Positions 1 to 8,713 are shown, counted from the first letter of the stretch. The stretch: DNA of 64,000 nt from JAMZMI01 sp963848175 (GCA_963848175.1 CAWKCO010000011.1:496001-560000), one strand, 5' to 3'. A program made the numbers and translations. Notes: generated from the letters alone by a model not told the origin.

Positions 1-150
1 CTGCCAACAGATACTCACCAGAAGCCTTCCATATTGCTCGGTATTGGGGGGTGTTTTCTCTAAAGCATAGATAAGCGAATCCCACTTTGGCTGAGCGAAA
101 ATGGTCTGTGCGAAAAGTAGGAAAATGACATAAAGGAATCTACTAGGCAT
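1..150 (-). CDS. Secreted protein, 5' end only (possibly TPR-type sensor kinase)
   Basis: Fifty codons run from an ATG at 150 off the left edge. The product begins with a typical Sec signal peptide: a basic start, a hydrophobic stretch FLYVIFLLFAQ and an Ala-Gln junction (IFAQ). The mature part starts PKWDSLIYALEK. In Bacteroidota this kind of opening is common in periplasmic TPR regions of sensor kinases. That is only a resemblance, because no TPR unit or kinase domain is inside the window. The gene is too short for the length filter of ordinary ORF calling. The signal peptide is well supported; the function is a guess. Confidence 0.6.
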   Translation of the reverse strand, partial: MPSRFLYVIFLLFAQTIFAQPKWDSLIYALEKTPPNTEQYGRLLVSICWQ

Positions 151-293
151 TACTTGGCGGTAACTGAAGATTTTACCCACTAAAATAACTTCCCTTTGCC
201 ACTTTTTCGGACTTTTAACTAGATAAAACGCCTCCTTATTTACTGAAAATAAGCCCGTTAGCATTTACTCACGGACACTAGAAGTTAATCGTC

Positions 294-800
294 TTAGCGT
301 GTCAAGATATACTTAACAGCTTCCAGAAGATTGGAAGCAACATGATCAGCCATTTTATCATCGTGCCCATCTACTTGTATGGTCTTAAGTCCCAGCTTAA
401 TGGCTGGAATCAAATCGCGCTCTTTGTCACCTATCATCCACGATTGACTGATATCTACATCAAACCTGGCAATGGCTTTTTCAAACATCATCGTACGGGG
501 TTTTCGCGCAAGCGAAATAGAATGACTCTCATGCCAAGGGTTATAATAAATCTTATCTATCTGATGATTAAGCACCCCTTGCATATAGGCATGACATTCG
601 TTCATTTGCTCACGAGTATAGACACCTTTCACGATCCCAGATTGATTGGTCACTATCACCAAAGTATAGCCCGCCTCCTTGAGCATATTCACTGCCTCAG
701 GTACTCCTGGCAATATTTCAAATCGATCCAATGAGTAAGCATAGTCCACATAGTCTTTGTTGATCACTCCGTCCCTATCAAGAAAAATGCATTTTGTCAT
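294..800 (-). CDS. HAD-IIIA family phosphatase (GmhB/histidinol-phosphatase-like)
   Basis: A 168-residue HAD hydrolase. Motif I FLDRDGVIN is at residues 5-13 (two catalytic Asp), motif II is VTNQSG, a Lys-containing motif III lies near KPRTM, and motif IV is GDKERD. This layout matches heptose-1,7-bisphosphate 7-phosphatase (GmhB) and histidinol-phosphate phosphatase. GmhB enzymes normally carry a Cys/His zinc loop between motifs II and III. Here that loop reads NPWHESHS and has no cysteine, so the substrate should be left open. An upstream TTG at 821 could extend the frame. The ATG at 800 is preferred: it directly precedes the HAD core and has AGAAAGG nine bases upstream. A TAACTTTG promoter element lies at 819-826, which would give a very short leader. 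Confidence 0.8.
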   Translation of the reverse strand: MTKCIFLDRDGVINKDYVDYAYSLDRFEILPGVPEAVNMLKEAGYTLVIVTNQSGIVKGVYTREQMNECHAYMQGVLNHQIDKIYYNPWHESHSISLARKPRTMMFEKAIARFDVDISQSWMIGDKERDLIPAIKLGLKTIQVDGHDDKMADHVASNLLEAVKYILTR

Positions 801-818
801 ATTATTAAGCCTTTCTGC

Positions 819-826
819 CAAAGTTA
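819..826 (-). promoter_or_regulatory. Bacteroidota -7 element upstream of HAD phosphatase
   Basis: On the minus strand the bases read TAACTTTG, an exact match to the Bacteroidota -7 consensus TAnnTTTG, 18 bases before the ATG at 800. A clear TTTG at the -33 position is not obvious (TTTA is present), so this is supported by the -7 element and its position only. Confidence 0.45.
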
Positions 827-863
827 AGTACCTTCTATTCTAAAATTTTCGTAAACTAGAAGT

Positions 864-1254
864 ATGATCGACTTTCAGAAGAAAAAGCAACTAGGAATTT
901 TGGTAAAAATCGCCATGGTAGATGAAGAATTTGCTGACAAAGAAAAGGATACAATCAGAAAAATCAGCCAGAGTTATGGTGCTACTGACTCGGAACTGGA
1001 AGAGATGTTTCTCTCTCCCCTACATCAATGAAAGTCTAGCTCCTATGAGTGTCACTGAGAAAATGGACTTTATTATCGATTGCATGTTGGTGATTTTAGC
1101 AGATGATATGGTCACCAATTCGGAAGAGTCATTTGCGATTACCATGGCCAAGAGGCTTGGCTTCAAAAAGGAAGTAGTGCCCTACTTAATTGAAAATAAA
1201 GCAACGGATCGGCATGCGATCAAAGATCAGCTCCTCCCCTTTCTGGTTCATTAG
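864..1254 (+). CDS. TerB-like protein, one apparent frameshift
   Basis: The real frame starts at ATG 864 with MIDFQKKKQLGILVKIAMVD and runs into a stop at about 1031. The rest (NESLAPMSVTEKMDF onward) is in the +1-shifted frame and ends at the TAG at 1252. Removing one T from the TTT near 1012 joins the two as ...ELEEMFSLPYINESLAP.... This gives one all-helical acidic product of about 130 residues with the feel of TerB/DjlA-type N domains (KIAMVDEEFADKE and VILADDMVTNSEE are the two repeated acidic metal-site-like helices). The role of small stand-alone TerB proteins is unknown. The gene converges with the microprotein gene and overlaps it by four bases. The family assignment is by pattern, not search. 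Confidence 0.55.
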
Positions 1255-1406
1255 AATTTCATAAAGTATAAAAATACCAAAATCAATAAGATAGCCACGA
1301 CTTGAAGTAAGCGATTGGATTTTGGAAACTCATAACTACAAATTGGGCAAATTCTTACTTTTTTATCCACCTCCATCGCACAGGAGGGGCATTCCTTCTT
1401 ATCCAT
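1251..1406 (-). CDS. Zinc-ribbon membrane microprotein (51 aa)
   Basis: The ATG at 1406 opens a 51-residue product. The first 25 residues hold two CxxC knuckles (CPSC at 6-9, CPIC at 20-23), forming a zinc ribbon. The last 18 residues are almost purely hydrophobic (LLQVVAILLILVFLYF), forming one transmembrane helix. It is a small tail-anchored zinc-ribbon protein of a kind that is common but usually unnamed. Its stop overlaps the stop of the converging TerB-like gene. No function can be given. The coherent domain plus membrane-segment structure makes it very likely to be real despite its size. Confidence 0.6.
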   Translation of the reverse strand: MDKKECPSCAMEVDKKVRICPICSYEFPKSNRLLQVVAILLILVFLYFMKF

Positions 1407-1504
1407 AAGCTGTTGGTTTGTTATTTATTACCACTGGTCGAATAAAACTACTCGCCGATTAAAGTCAATCCTATATTGATTTTGTAAACCAAAAATAGAG
1501 ACTT

Positions 1505-1645
1505 ATGACCAGCAAGTCAAAACAACTAATAAAAGCCCTTCTTATAATAATTGTGTTAGTAAGTATAACAGGATATTGCATGGAATCCCCAGAGAAAATA
1601 TCTGAATATATCCACAAAATTACTTCTATAGACAAACCTCAATAG
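1505..1645 (+). CDS. Small predicted membrane or exported protein (46 aa)
   Basis: An ATG at 1505 opens 46 codons. The product has a basic start (MTSKSKQLIK), a hydrophobic helix ALLIIIVLVSITGYC and a polar tail. It looks like a single-span protein or a short exported peptide; TGYC is a poor lipobox. There is no recognisable family, and the call rests on the signal-like N-terminus alone. It stands alone between the zinc-ribbon gene and the aminopeptidase. Confidence 0.3.
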   Translation: MTSKSKQLIKALLIIIVLVSITGYCMESPEKISEYIHKITSIDKPQ

Positions 1646-1745
1646 GCTCAGAAACTGTAAACCAATTATATATTTAGACAAAAAAAACACCTCCCCGAAA
1701 AGACCCTAAGATCAATCGTGAAGGTGAAAAAAAATAAGTTTAATC

Positions 1746-1783
1746 AGGCTGAATGGACACAATCCATTCAGCCTTTATTTTCT
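1746..1783 (-). terminator. Rho-independent terminator after M42 peptidase
   Basis: A perfect 12-base stem, AGGCTGAATGGA with TCCATTCAGCCT, around a 5-base loop (1746-1774). It abuts the stop codon of the peptidase at 1783. Minus-strand reading gives stem, then ATTAAACTTATTTTTTTT; the plus strand also has a T-rich tail, so it may act in both directions. Confidence 0.75.
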
Positions 1784-2850
1784 TATTTGATATACCTAAA
1801 ATCATGACCAGCCTTTAGCTGTATCACAGTCTGATAGATCAAATCAATGGTTTTTTCTAGGTCACTCAAGGCACACATTTCTACAGTTGTGTGCATGTAT
1901 TTGAGAGGAATCGAGATCAATGCTGATGCTACTCCCGCATTGGAATAAGCAAATGCGTCCGTATCTGTACCTGTGGCACGTGAAGTGGCCCTTCTTTGGA
2001 ATGCTATTTCCTTTTTCTCCGCCACATCAATGATCATATTCAACAAGTTGTTCTGAACCGCTGGCCCATAACATACCACTGGCCCTTTGCCACAAGATGT
2101 ATCTCCACTGGTGATTTTATCATACATTGGTGAGCCAGTATCGTGCGTAACATCTGTGACTATAGCCACATCTGGTTTTATTCGATGTGCAATCATCTCA
2201 GCACCTCTCAAACCAATCTCCTCTTGCACTGCATTGACCACATACAAACCAAACGGGAGTTTTACCCCATTTTCCTTGATACGTCTAGCCACCTCAGCAA
2301 TCATGTAACCACCAATTCGGTTATCTAAAGCCCTTCCCACGAGGTACTTTCCGTTGAGTTCCATGAGCTCATCTTCAAATGTGATGACCGTGCCAGGGTG
2401 TATGCCCATCTTCTCCACTTCATCTTTAGAAGAAGCTCCTACGTCAATGAAAATGTTTTTCAATGTTGGCGCATCCTCTTTGTCTTTGCGCACGTGGATA
2501 GCTGGCCATCCAAACACACCTTTTACAATGCCATTTTTCGTGTGAATGTTCACCTTTTTTGATGGCGCAATCTGATGGTCAGAGCCACCATTTCTTATCA
2601 CATAAATATATCCTTGATCGGTTATGTAGTTCACAAACCAGCTAATCTCATCGGCATGAGCCTCTATTACGACTTTGTATTCAGCTTCGGGATTGATCAC
2701 CCCAACCATACTTCCGTATGTATCTGAGATGTACTCATCTATATATGGCCGCATGTAATCCAACCAGATTTTTTGCCCTTCAGCTTCAAAGCCCGTAGGA
2801 GAGGCATTGTTGAGATATTTAAATAAAAACGCTTTGCTTTCTTCGTTCAT
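1783..2850 (-). CDS. M42 family metallopeptidase (glutamyl aminopeptidase-like)
   Basis: A 355-residue cytosolic aminopeptidase of the M42 (FrvX/PepA) family with a dinuclear metal centre. Visible ligands and catalytic residues are AHADE near residue 65, RALDNR, VQEEIGLRGA (catalytic Glu pair), TDVTHDT and KYMHTTVE near the end. The length is normal for M42 enzymes. The frame is open upstream to a GTG at 2892, but the ATG at 2850 is chosen: it starts MNEESKAFLFKYLNN, the usual M42 opening, and has GGAAG just upstream. It is monocistronic and ends directly at a terminator hairpin. The likely role is trimming of cytosolic peptides. Confidence 0.88.
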   Translation of the reverse strand: MNEESKAFLFKYLNNASPTGFEAEGQKIWLDYMRPYIDEYISDTYGSMVGVINPEAEYKVVIEAHADEISWFVNYITDQGYIYVIRNGGSDHQIAPSKKVNIHTKNGIVKGVFGWPAIHVRKDKEDAPTLKNIFIDVGASSKDEVEKMGIHPGTVITFEDELMELNGKYLVGRALDNRIGGYMIAEVARRIKENGVKLPFGLYVVNAVQEEIGLRGAEMIAHRIKPDVAIVTDVTHDTGSPMYDKITSGDTSCGKGPVVCYGPAVQNNLLNMIIDVAEKKEIAFQRRATSRATGTDTDAFAYSNAGVASALISIPLKYMHTTVEMCALSDLEKTIDLIYQTVIQLKAGHDFRYIK

Positions 2851-3097
2851 AATCTTCCGTGCGTATGATTTTTCGTTGTGCAAGTTATCCACTTTATCGT
2901 GAGGCCAATCACGCTAAGGCAAATTTAAGCTTCATACAGCTACAATAGAAATCTTATTGAAGTCAAGAGCTATAAGCCAGTCATTTTTTTACCAAAACAA
3001 CCAAGTGTACTGATTGATAGAAAGTTAACACTGGCTTCATCCCGCAATCAGCGTTTTTAATAAAGATGGGTTATCTTGCGCCCAAATTTTGACCTCC

Positions 3098-4042
3098 ATG
3101 AGAGTTGCAGTTATAGACATGGGAACCAATACCTTTCACCTACTCATCGTAGATGTAGAGGGTGCGGATTGGAAAATCGTCTATCGAGAAAAAACTGCTG
3201 TGCGACTAGGCAAAGATGGAATCAACGAAGGAAAAATTACCCCCGAGGCTGAAATCAGGGCACTCAATGCTTTAATCAACTTTAAAGAAACCATCGACCA
3301 AGAACGTGCCACACGCGTTTTTGCTACAGCTACTAGCGCCATCCGAAATGCAAAAAATGGATTGGACATTGTTCAAAAAATCTACAACCAAACCAGTATT
3401 AAGGTCAAAATAATTTCGGGCTTGGAGGAAGCAGAACATATCTACTTCGGCGTAAAAAAAGCCATGAACATTGGGAACAACACCTCGCTGATTATGGATA
3501 TTGGAGGTGGAAGCATCGAATTCATTATCGGTAATGACACTGATATTTTTTGGAAACAAAGTTTCGAGGTTGGTGGTCAGCGACTAGTGGAGAAATTTCA
3601 CAAACACGATCCCATTTTGCCACGAGAAGCAATGCTCCTCAATCAATATCTAGAGAAAAATTTAGGCGAGTTGTTCGAAGCATACGCTAAATATCAACCT
3701 AAGACCCTAATTGGTAGTTCAGGCACTTTTGATACGCTCAGCGATATTTTCGTTCTTTCCAAAGGACTGGAGCGCACCGATGATCTTACAGAATATCCAC
3801 TCACCATTGATGCTTTTCATACGATCCTTAGCGATCTAAAATCGAAGAACAAAGCCGATCGCTTGGCAATTCCGGGCATGATCCCCCTGCGTGTGGACAT
3901 GATCGTGGTGGCCTGCTTGCTCATTGAATTTATATTACACAAATTAGACATTAACCAAATACGGGTTTCTGCATACGCGTTGAAGGAAGGAGTGCTTCTC
4001 AGCGCGATTCGCGATGTAGAACGGGAAAATTTTCTACCCTAG
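3098..4042 (+). CDS. ppx: Exopolyphosphatase/GppA family phosphatase
   Basis: A 314-residue actin-fold protein of the Ppx/GppA family, which hydrolyses polyphosphate or pppGpp. The phosphate-1 loop VIDMGTNTFHLLIVD is at the very start, ATATSAIRNA and SGLEEAEHIYFGV follow, and the phosphate-2 motif IMDIGGGSIEF is near residue 140. The protein is the short form, lacking the C-terminal HD extension of E. coli Ppx, which is usual in Bacteroidota. The frame is open from a TTG at 3089; the ATG at 3098 (MRVAVID) is the natural start. The dehydrogenase gene follows after 30 bases and may be co-transcribed. Confidence 0.87.
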   Translation: MRVAVIDMGTNTFHLLIVDVEGADWKIVYREKTAVRLGKDGINEGKITPEAEIRALNALINFKETIDQERATRVFATATSAIRNAKNGLDIVQKIYNQTSIKVKIISGLEEAEHIYFGVKKAMNIGNNTSLIMDIGGGSIEFIIGNDTDIFWKQSFEVGGQRLVEKFHKHDPILPREAMLLNQYLEKNLGELFEAYAKYQPKTLIGSSGTFDTLSDIFVLSKGLERTDDLTEYPLTIDAFHTILSDLKSKNKADRLAIPGMIPLRVDMIVVACLLIEFILHKLDINQIRVSAYALKEGVLLSAIRDVERENFLP

Positions 4043-4072
4043 CACTCGTTTTTCAAATCATAACAGCTTTAC

Positions 4073-5149
4073 ATGACTATTTCACACGACGAACTATATC
4101 AGTTTACGAAAGCAATCCTGCAAGCCGCTGGCTCATCAGAAAAAGAAGCACGTAAAGGTGCAGAAGTGCTTATGAGTGCAGATTTGAGAGGTGTAGACTC
4201 TCATGGTGTCGCTAGACTTTCGGGTTATATACGTCTAATTGATAAAGACCGAGTAAACACCTCGCCAAATGTGAAAGTAGTACACGAAACGCCAAGCACG
4301 GGCGTGGTAGATGGTGACGGTGGACTAGGACTAGTAGTGGGGCCACAGGCCATGAAGCTAGCCATAGAAAAAGCAAAAAACGTGGGTTCTGGATGGGTCT
4401 CTGTTCGCAACTCCAACCACTACGGAATCGCTGGGTATTATGCCATGATGGCACTGGAAGAAGACTGCATTGGTATAGCCATGACGAACGCCAGCCCACT
4501 GGTAGCTCCTACATTTAGCAATGAACGCCTGCTGGGCACCAACCCGATAGCTGTAGCTATCCCTGCCGACAAAGAACCTCCATTTGTATTGGATATGGCT
4601 ACCACTACGGCTGCCAATGGCAAGTTGGAGATTCTGCAAAGAAAAGGTGGCGTGATGCCTACTGGCTGGGCTCAAGATGTGGAAGGCAATGTAACAACAG
4701 ATCCCTTTAGTGTGAAAAATGGCGGGGCATTACTTCCACTAGGCGGAGACCGTGAGCACGGTTCTCACAAAGGCTATGGCCTCTCCTCTGTAGTAGATAT
4801 TTTTTCGGCAGTGCTTTCTGGTGCCAATTATGGCCCGTGGGTGCCTCCATTCGTAGCATTCCTTGATCCTCCGGCAGACCCTGTAGGCAAAGGCATTGGT
4901 CACTTTTTTGGTGCGATGCGCATAGATGGCTTCCGACCTGCAGGAGAGTTTAAAGCCCACATGGACAATTGGATCACTCGATTCAGAGCGGCCAAGCCAA
5001 TCATAGAAGGCCACAGTGTCTTGATCCCTGGCGATCCAGAGCGAGAAACGGAGAAAATCCGTCGTAGAGACGGTATTCCACTGGTAGATGCTGTGGTAGA
5101 AGATTTAAAGAGCCTATCAGATCGCTTTGGTGTAGCTTTTCCTGGGTAA
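4073..5149 (+). CDS. Ldh family malate/L-lactate-type dehydrogenase
   Basis: A 358-residue NAD(P)-dependent oxidoreductase of the Ldh_2 family (malate/sulfolactate/ureidoglycolate dehydrogenases, with a fold unrelated to classical Rossmann LDH). Signatures are SADLRGVDSHGVARL near residue 40 with the catalytic His, NSNHYGIAGYYA, TNASPLVAPTF, LGTNPIAVAIPA, VLDMATTTAANGK and SHKGYGLSSV. The length is typical. The substrate cannot be told from sequence; malate or a 2-hydroxyacid is likely. It lies 30 bases after ppx on the same strand. Confidence 0.85.
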   Translation: MTISHDELYQFTKAILQAAGSSEKEARKGAEVLMSADLRGVDSHGVARLSGYIRLIDKDRVNTSPNVKVVHETPSTGVVDGDGGLGLVVGPQAMKLAIEKAKNVGSGWVSVRNSNHYGIAGYYAMMALEEDCIGIAMTNASPLVAPTFSNERLLGTNPIAVAIPADKEPPFVLDMATTTAANGKLEILQRKGGVMPTGWAQDVEGNVTTDPFSVKNGGALLPLGGDREHGSHKGYGLSSVVDIFSAVLSGANYGPWVPPFVAFLDPPADPVGKGIGHFFGAMRIDGFRPAGEFKAHMDNWITRFRAAKPIIEGHSVLIPGDPERETEKIRRRDGIPLVDAVVEDLKSLSDRFGVAFPG

Positions 5150-5351
5150 GGGAAAGCTTTCTGATGATAATTGGCAACACCAAAATTCCGTCTAAAATAC
5201 CACCATTTTAAGCGACGAGTGATATCACCCAAACAACCATTGGATACTTCATCATTTGAATAAAATATAAACGCCGTTGCTGGCGCTTATATCGGGATAC
5301 AGCAATATGCAGCAAGCAAGCATAACCATATCAGACGAATTGTCTAAAAAC

Positions 5352-6341
5352 TTAGTTCTCCTCTTCTTGATCGGGATCAATTTCCACTGCATCATCCTCC
5401 TGTTCTATATAATAAGTGGATGTTTGAGAAAATCGAACTCTTCTTTCCGTATCTGGAATAATTTCTTCGTTAAAGAGATAATCAACATCATCAAAAACGA
5501 TTTGCGCCACCGTCAAATCCACAGCCAGAGTGTAGTTATCATCGCCATTATTGGTCACAGTTATTGTACCTCCAGTAGCCAAATAAACCTCATCTCTATC
5601 TAGATCATCATCGCTTTCCAGCACAACACCATTGTTATTTCCATCCAAGACAAAGGCTACTTGTGTGAAAAACTTTTTTCCACTGATATCTTCCTCCGAA
5701 AGTGATGTACCATCTCTAAACTCATACACTCCGTCACTAATAGTTTCCCCTTGAGTATCATACAAATAAATAGCCCATAGCAAACCTATTTCCGTAAATT
5801 TGAAACCATATTCATTTTCAATAATTTTGCCTACTCCAAGCACAAACTGAAATCCATAGTGGGTGTATTTGTCCTCCACCGGACTCTTAAGTCCCAAAGA
5901 AAAAAAGATTCCTTTCTCAGCTAAATCATAATTTGATCCTTTGAAAATAAAGAGGCCGTTCTCATCAACATCCGAAACTTTGACTAAAACTTCAGACTCA
6001 AGTATCATAGTGCCGTCAGTGGCCCTTACCATAAGCTCATGACTTATCGACTCTTCGTAATCCAAAGAAATATTTTCGGACAATGTTAATTTCCCATCAG
6101 AGGATAACTCGAATAGACCTTGCTCATTTCCTGAAGAGATACTGAAAGTCAATGAGCTTGTGCTGGTGTTGGTAACGTTCAAAGTTCCAATTAAACCTCC
6201 TCCTTCTAAATCCTCAGCCACAGTAAACTCCAGAATCTCAAATGTTGGCACTGACTCTGATTCCTCTTCTTTTCCACAGCCAGAAAAAACCAGAAAACAA
6301 CCCAAAAGAAAATAAAATAATAAATAACGCAATTTTAGCAT
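5352..6341 (-). CDS. Lipoprotein with cadherin-like domain
   Basis: A 329-residue predicted lipoprotein. A short hydrophobic signal ends in the lipobox FSGC near residues 19-22, followed by an acidic linker KEEESES. Residues 35-125 resemble a cadherin-like repeat (FSISSGNEQGLFELSSDGKL, then VRATDG and VSDVDENG), the calcium-binding Ig fold common on Bacteroidota surface proteins. The rest is beta-rich with DGNNNGVVLESDDDLDRDEV, a possible calcium loop, and a strongly acidic tail. No overall family is recognised. It lies 148 bases downstream of the AraC-type regulator on the same strand, with a perfect inverted repeat between them, so regulation by that protein is plausible. Confidence 0.7.
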   Translation of the reverse strand: MLKLRYLLFYFLLGCFLVFSGCGKEEESESVPTFEILEFTVAEDLEGGGLIGTLNVTNTSTSSLTFSISSGNEQGLFELSSDGKLTLSENISLDYEESISHELMVRATDGTMILESEVLVKVSDVDENGLFIFKGSNYDLAEKGIFFSLGLKSPVEDKYTHYGFQFVLGVGKIIENEYGFKFTEIGLLWAIYLYDTQGETISDGVYEFRDGTSLSEEDISGKKFFTQVAFVLDGNNNGVVLESDDDLDRDEVYLATGGTITVTNNGDDNYTLAVDLTVAQIVFDDVDYLFNEEIIPDTERRVRFSQTSTYYIEQEDDAVEIDPDQEEEN

Positions 6342-6375
6342 AGTTTCGTCTTGTTAATAGTTTTAGCAATCGATC

Positions 6376-6391
6376 TACGGTATTTACCGTA
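6376..6391. promoter_or_regulatory. Inverted repeat upstream of the lipoprotein gene
   Basis: TACGGTA-TT-TACCGTA, a perfect 7-base palindrome with a 2-base centre, 35-50 bases upstream of the lipoprotein start at 6341. A second pair of the same half-site, ATACGG at 6453-6458 and CCGTAT at 6478-6483, lies in the same gap. This looks like an operator. Which protein binds is unknown; the adjacent AraC-type gene is the obvious candidate. Confidence 0.4.
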
Positions 6392-6489
6392 TCAGATTTA
6401 GCAAAGAGAGGAAACTATCCCGTCAAAAAATTGTACAATTAGGAACTAGAACATACGGAAATTTTTTGCCGGTGAGGCCGTATCATTGG

Positions 6490-7302
6490 CTAGCTCTTTA
6501 GGCGTTTTTCCACAAATCTTTTTGAAGTCACGTTAAAATGAGCCTGATCATGGTATCCCACCTGATACGCAATGTATGAAAGCTTCTCTTCTGGCATTTC
6601 ATCAATAAGTTTCAAGGCATGATTAAATCTTACTAAGGTCAGAAATTTCTTAGGCGACATGCCCAGTTGCTTTTGAAATAATGTACTCACATATCGCTTG
6701 GAGCATCCAAGTGAATTTGCCAGATCTTGAACGTTCTTTAAATTCCCAATCTGACTCGTTAAGGATTGATAGATTTTCAAAAAACTTCCTGTTTTAGAAT
6801 CCTTTTGAAGTTTATCTCTAATAAACATTTCTAAAGTCCTAATAACTTGATCGTTAGGCATAGAAACGTTGGAGAGGTCATAGGACGCTATATGTTCAAA
6901 GTCCTGAACCCAGCTAAATTTATTGGTAAATTCAAATGGATTTTTTCCAAATAGCGTCCCCAGATAAACTGGATATAGGGAGGCTCCTATGACTTTAACT
7001 TGCTGATGCTCCACAGCAACCAGCGTATTGCTGTACCCGACGTAAACCCCTTGCTGAAGAGTGAATCCATGACCACTGTCATGAAAATGACCATTGACAA
7101 CCTCCTCAGATTCGATATAAAAAAAAGATGGCAAGCCATCGGGCAATAAATAGTCCGTCCTGATATCATTCCCATCGTATTCCATAACAAAAAAACTTTT
7201 CACAATGGACTTTAAATCTTCAGAAGGCGCAACAGGATAAAAATCGATATCTATCATATCAACTGGACGGCTATTAGAATCTTCGTACTGAATGAACCTC
7301 AC
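6490..7302 (-). CDS. AraC family transcriptional regulator
   Basis: A 270-residue regulator. Residues 20-150 form a sensory domain of the kind found in Bacteroidota AraC proteins (YPVAPSEDLKSIVKSFFVMEY, LLPDGLPSFFY). The C-terminal 90 residues hold the AraC double helix-turn-helix: VQDLANSLGCSKRYVSTLF is the first recognition unit, and LSYIAYQVGYHDQAHF is the conserved second one. The frame begins with GTG at 7302, 14 bases after the expected start of transcription from a TACTTTTG element. An in-frame ATG at 7257 is the alternative start and would remove 15 residues. Targets probably include the downstream lipoprotein. Confidence 0.85.
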   Translation of the reverse strand: MRFIQYEDSNSRPVDMIDIDFYPVAPSEDLKSIVKSFFVMEYDGNDIRTDYLLPDGLPSFFYIESEEVVNGHFHDSGHGFTLQQGVYVGYSNTLVAVEHQQVKVIGASLYPVYLGTLFGKNPFEFTNKFSWVQDFEHIASYDLSNVSMPNDQVIRTLEMFIRDKLQKDSKTGSFLKIYQSLTSQIGNLKNVQDLANSLGCSKRYVSTLFQKQLGMSPKKFLTLVRFNHALKLIDEMPEEKLSYIAYQVGYHDQAHFNVTSKRFVEKRLKS

Positions 7303-7322
7303 CTTTCATAGCTATAGTCTGG

Positions 7323-7330
7323 CAAAAGTA
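7323..7330 (-). promoter_or_regulatory. Bacteroidota -7 element for AraC-type gene
   Basis: The minus strand reads TACTTTTG, matching TAnnTTTG, 21 bases before the GTG start at 7302. TTTT occurs about 20 bases further upstream in the -33 position. Confidence 0.45.
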
Positions 7331-7472
7331 GGCTCTCAACTTCACGATAGAAAAGGCAGAAGGTTTGACATCTTATTGAAAATGACGCAACAAAAAGACC
7401 TCAATTCAATCTGAAGTGAAACTAAATTATTTGTTCATTTAAGAAAAGTAGGAAGGGTAAAGACACTTTTTA

Positions 7473-8480
7473 TCACTCCACACGCTGAAAATAAGAAGGA
7501 ATAAGACCTTTGATTTTGTCCAAAGTCTGAGTCACAGATAGCTCACTCATCCCACCGGCGGCATTGGCATGCCCACCTCCACTGAAATGCTCTGCTGCCA
7601 AAAGATTTACGGGGTTTTCTGTTCCTTTGGATCGAAACGAGATTTTATTGATACCATCTCGCTCAGAGAAGACAATAGCCGCACGCATTCCTTTAATAGA
7701 CAAGGCAAGGTTTGCCAAACTGTCCGTATCGCCTTTCTGATAGTTATATTTCTCCAATTCCTCTTTTGATAGAGAAATGATCGAAACCTGATAATCATCT
7801 AAAATCTCTAATTTTTCGCACATGGCATATCCTTGCAAGCGCAATCTACTGGCGGTATTGTTGTCGTTGAGTACCTCGTGAATCAGGTGATGCTGCACTC
7901 CTGCGGCCAACAATTTGGCCAAAACCTCATGTGTACGAGGCTGCACTGAAGAAAATCGAAAACTGCCTGTATCCGTCAATATCCCCAAATATAGCGGTGT
8001 ACCAATATGTTCGTCCAGAATGTCAATATGACCAGACTCCTCTATCAACTCGACAATAAGCTGTGAGGTTGATGAAGCGCTAGTATCTGAAACTGTGATT
8101 GAAGCAAAATCCTGTGGATCCAGATGGTGATCTATCATGATCTTCTTGCAAGTAGCCCCTTCCAACAGCGGTTGCATCGCCGCTCCTACTCTATCTGTGC
8201 CATTGTAATCCAAACAAAAAATCAAATCCGCTTTCTGAAATTCCTCTGTAACTAATTCCGGTTGATCACTCATAAGCAAAATCGCTGAAGTGTCTAGCCA
8301 ATCCAAAAAAGCGGGTGCGGGATCGGGGTGACAGACCACCGCATGCCCACCAAGTTTTTCAATAAATCGCAACAACCCAAGAGAACTTCCTACGGAATCT
8401 CCATCTGCAGATTTGTGTGCGGTGATTACAATATGAGACGCATTGCGGATTTCTGATTCTATTTGCTGATAAGTATTCAT
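7473..8480 (-). CDS. nrnA: Bifunctional oligoribonuclease/PAP phosphatase NrnA-like (DHH family)
   Basis: A 335-residue DHH/DHHA1 phosphoesterase. HKSADGDSVGS near residue 22 is the metal-binding motif I, CLDYNGTDR is motif II, IDHHLDP is the DHH motif proper, and SDTSASSTSQL is motif IV. GGGHANAAGG near residue 310 is the DHHA1 substrate-binding signature. NrnA enzymes degrade nanoRNA dimers and 3'-phosphoadenosine 5'-phosphate. The length matches the family. It is monocistronic, with a TACTTTTG promoter element at 8522-8529. Confidence 0.87.
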   Translation of the reverse strand: MNTYQQIESEIRNASHIVITAHKSADGDSVGSSLGLLRFIEKLGGHAVVCHPDPAPAFLDWLDTSAILLMSDQPELVTEEFQKADLIFCLDYNGTDRVGAAMQPLLEGATCKKIMIDHHLDPQDFASITVSDTSASSTSQLIVELIEESGHIDILDEHIGTPLYLGILTDTGSFRFSSVQPRTHEVLAKLLAAGVQHHLIHEVLNDNNTASRLRLQGYAMCEKLEILDDYQVSIISLSKEELEKYNYQKGDTDSLANLALSIKGMRAAIVFSERDGINKISFRSKGTENPVNLLAAEHFSGGGHANAAGGMSELSVTQTLDKIKGLIPSYFQRVE

Positions 8481-8521
8481 AAGGAGTATTTTCTTCTGTA
8501 CGTTTATGGCTCGCGAACCTA

Positions 8522-8529
8522 CAAAAGTA
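8522..8529 (-). promoter_or_regulatory. Bacteroidota -7 element for nrnA-like gene
   Basis: The minus strand reads TACTTTTG (consensus TAnnTTTG), about 42 bases before the ATG at 8480. Confidence 0.45.
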
Positions 8530-8713
8530 TTCTGGATTCCTTGGCGCGGATCGTAAAAGATGTCAAAGCACCTTTATCGACAATACTTTCTTTATTAGCA
8601 GCATTTCCTACAATTCGTTTCTGGGATAAAATCTGTTTTTGATTATTCAAACCATCTCCTTATTTTTCAATGCTATTGCAAACTCCTACTAAACCAGTAT
8701 TTACTGAATCATC

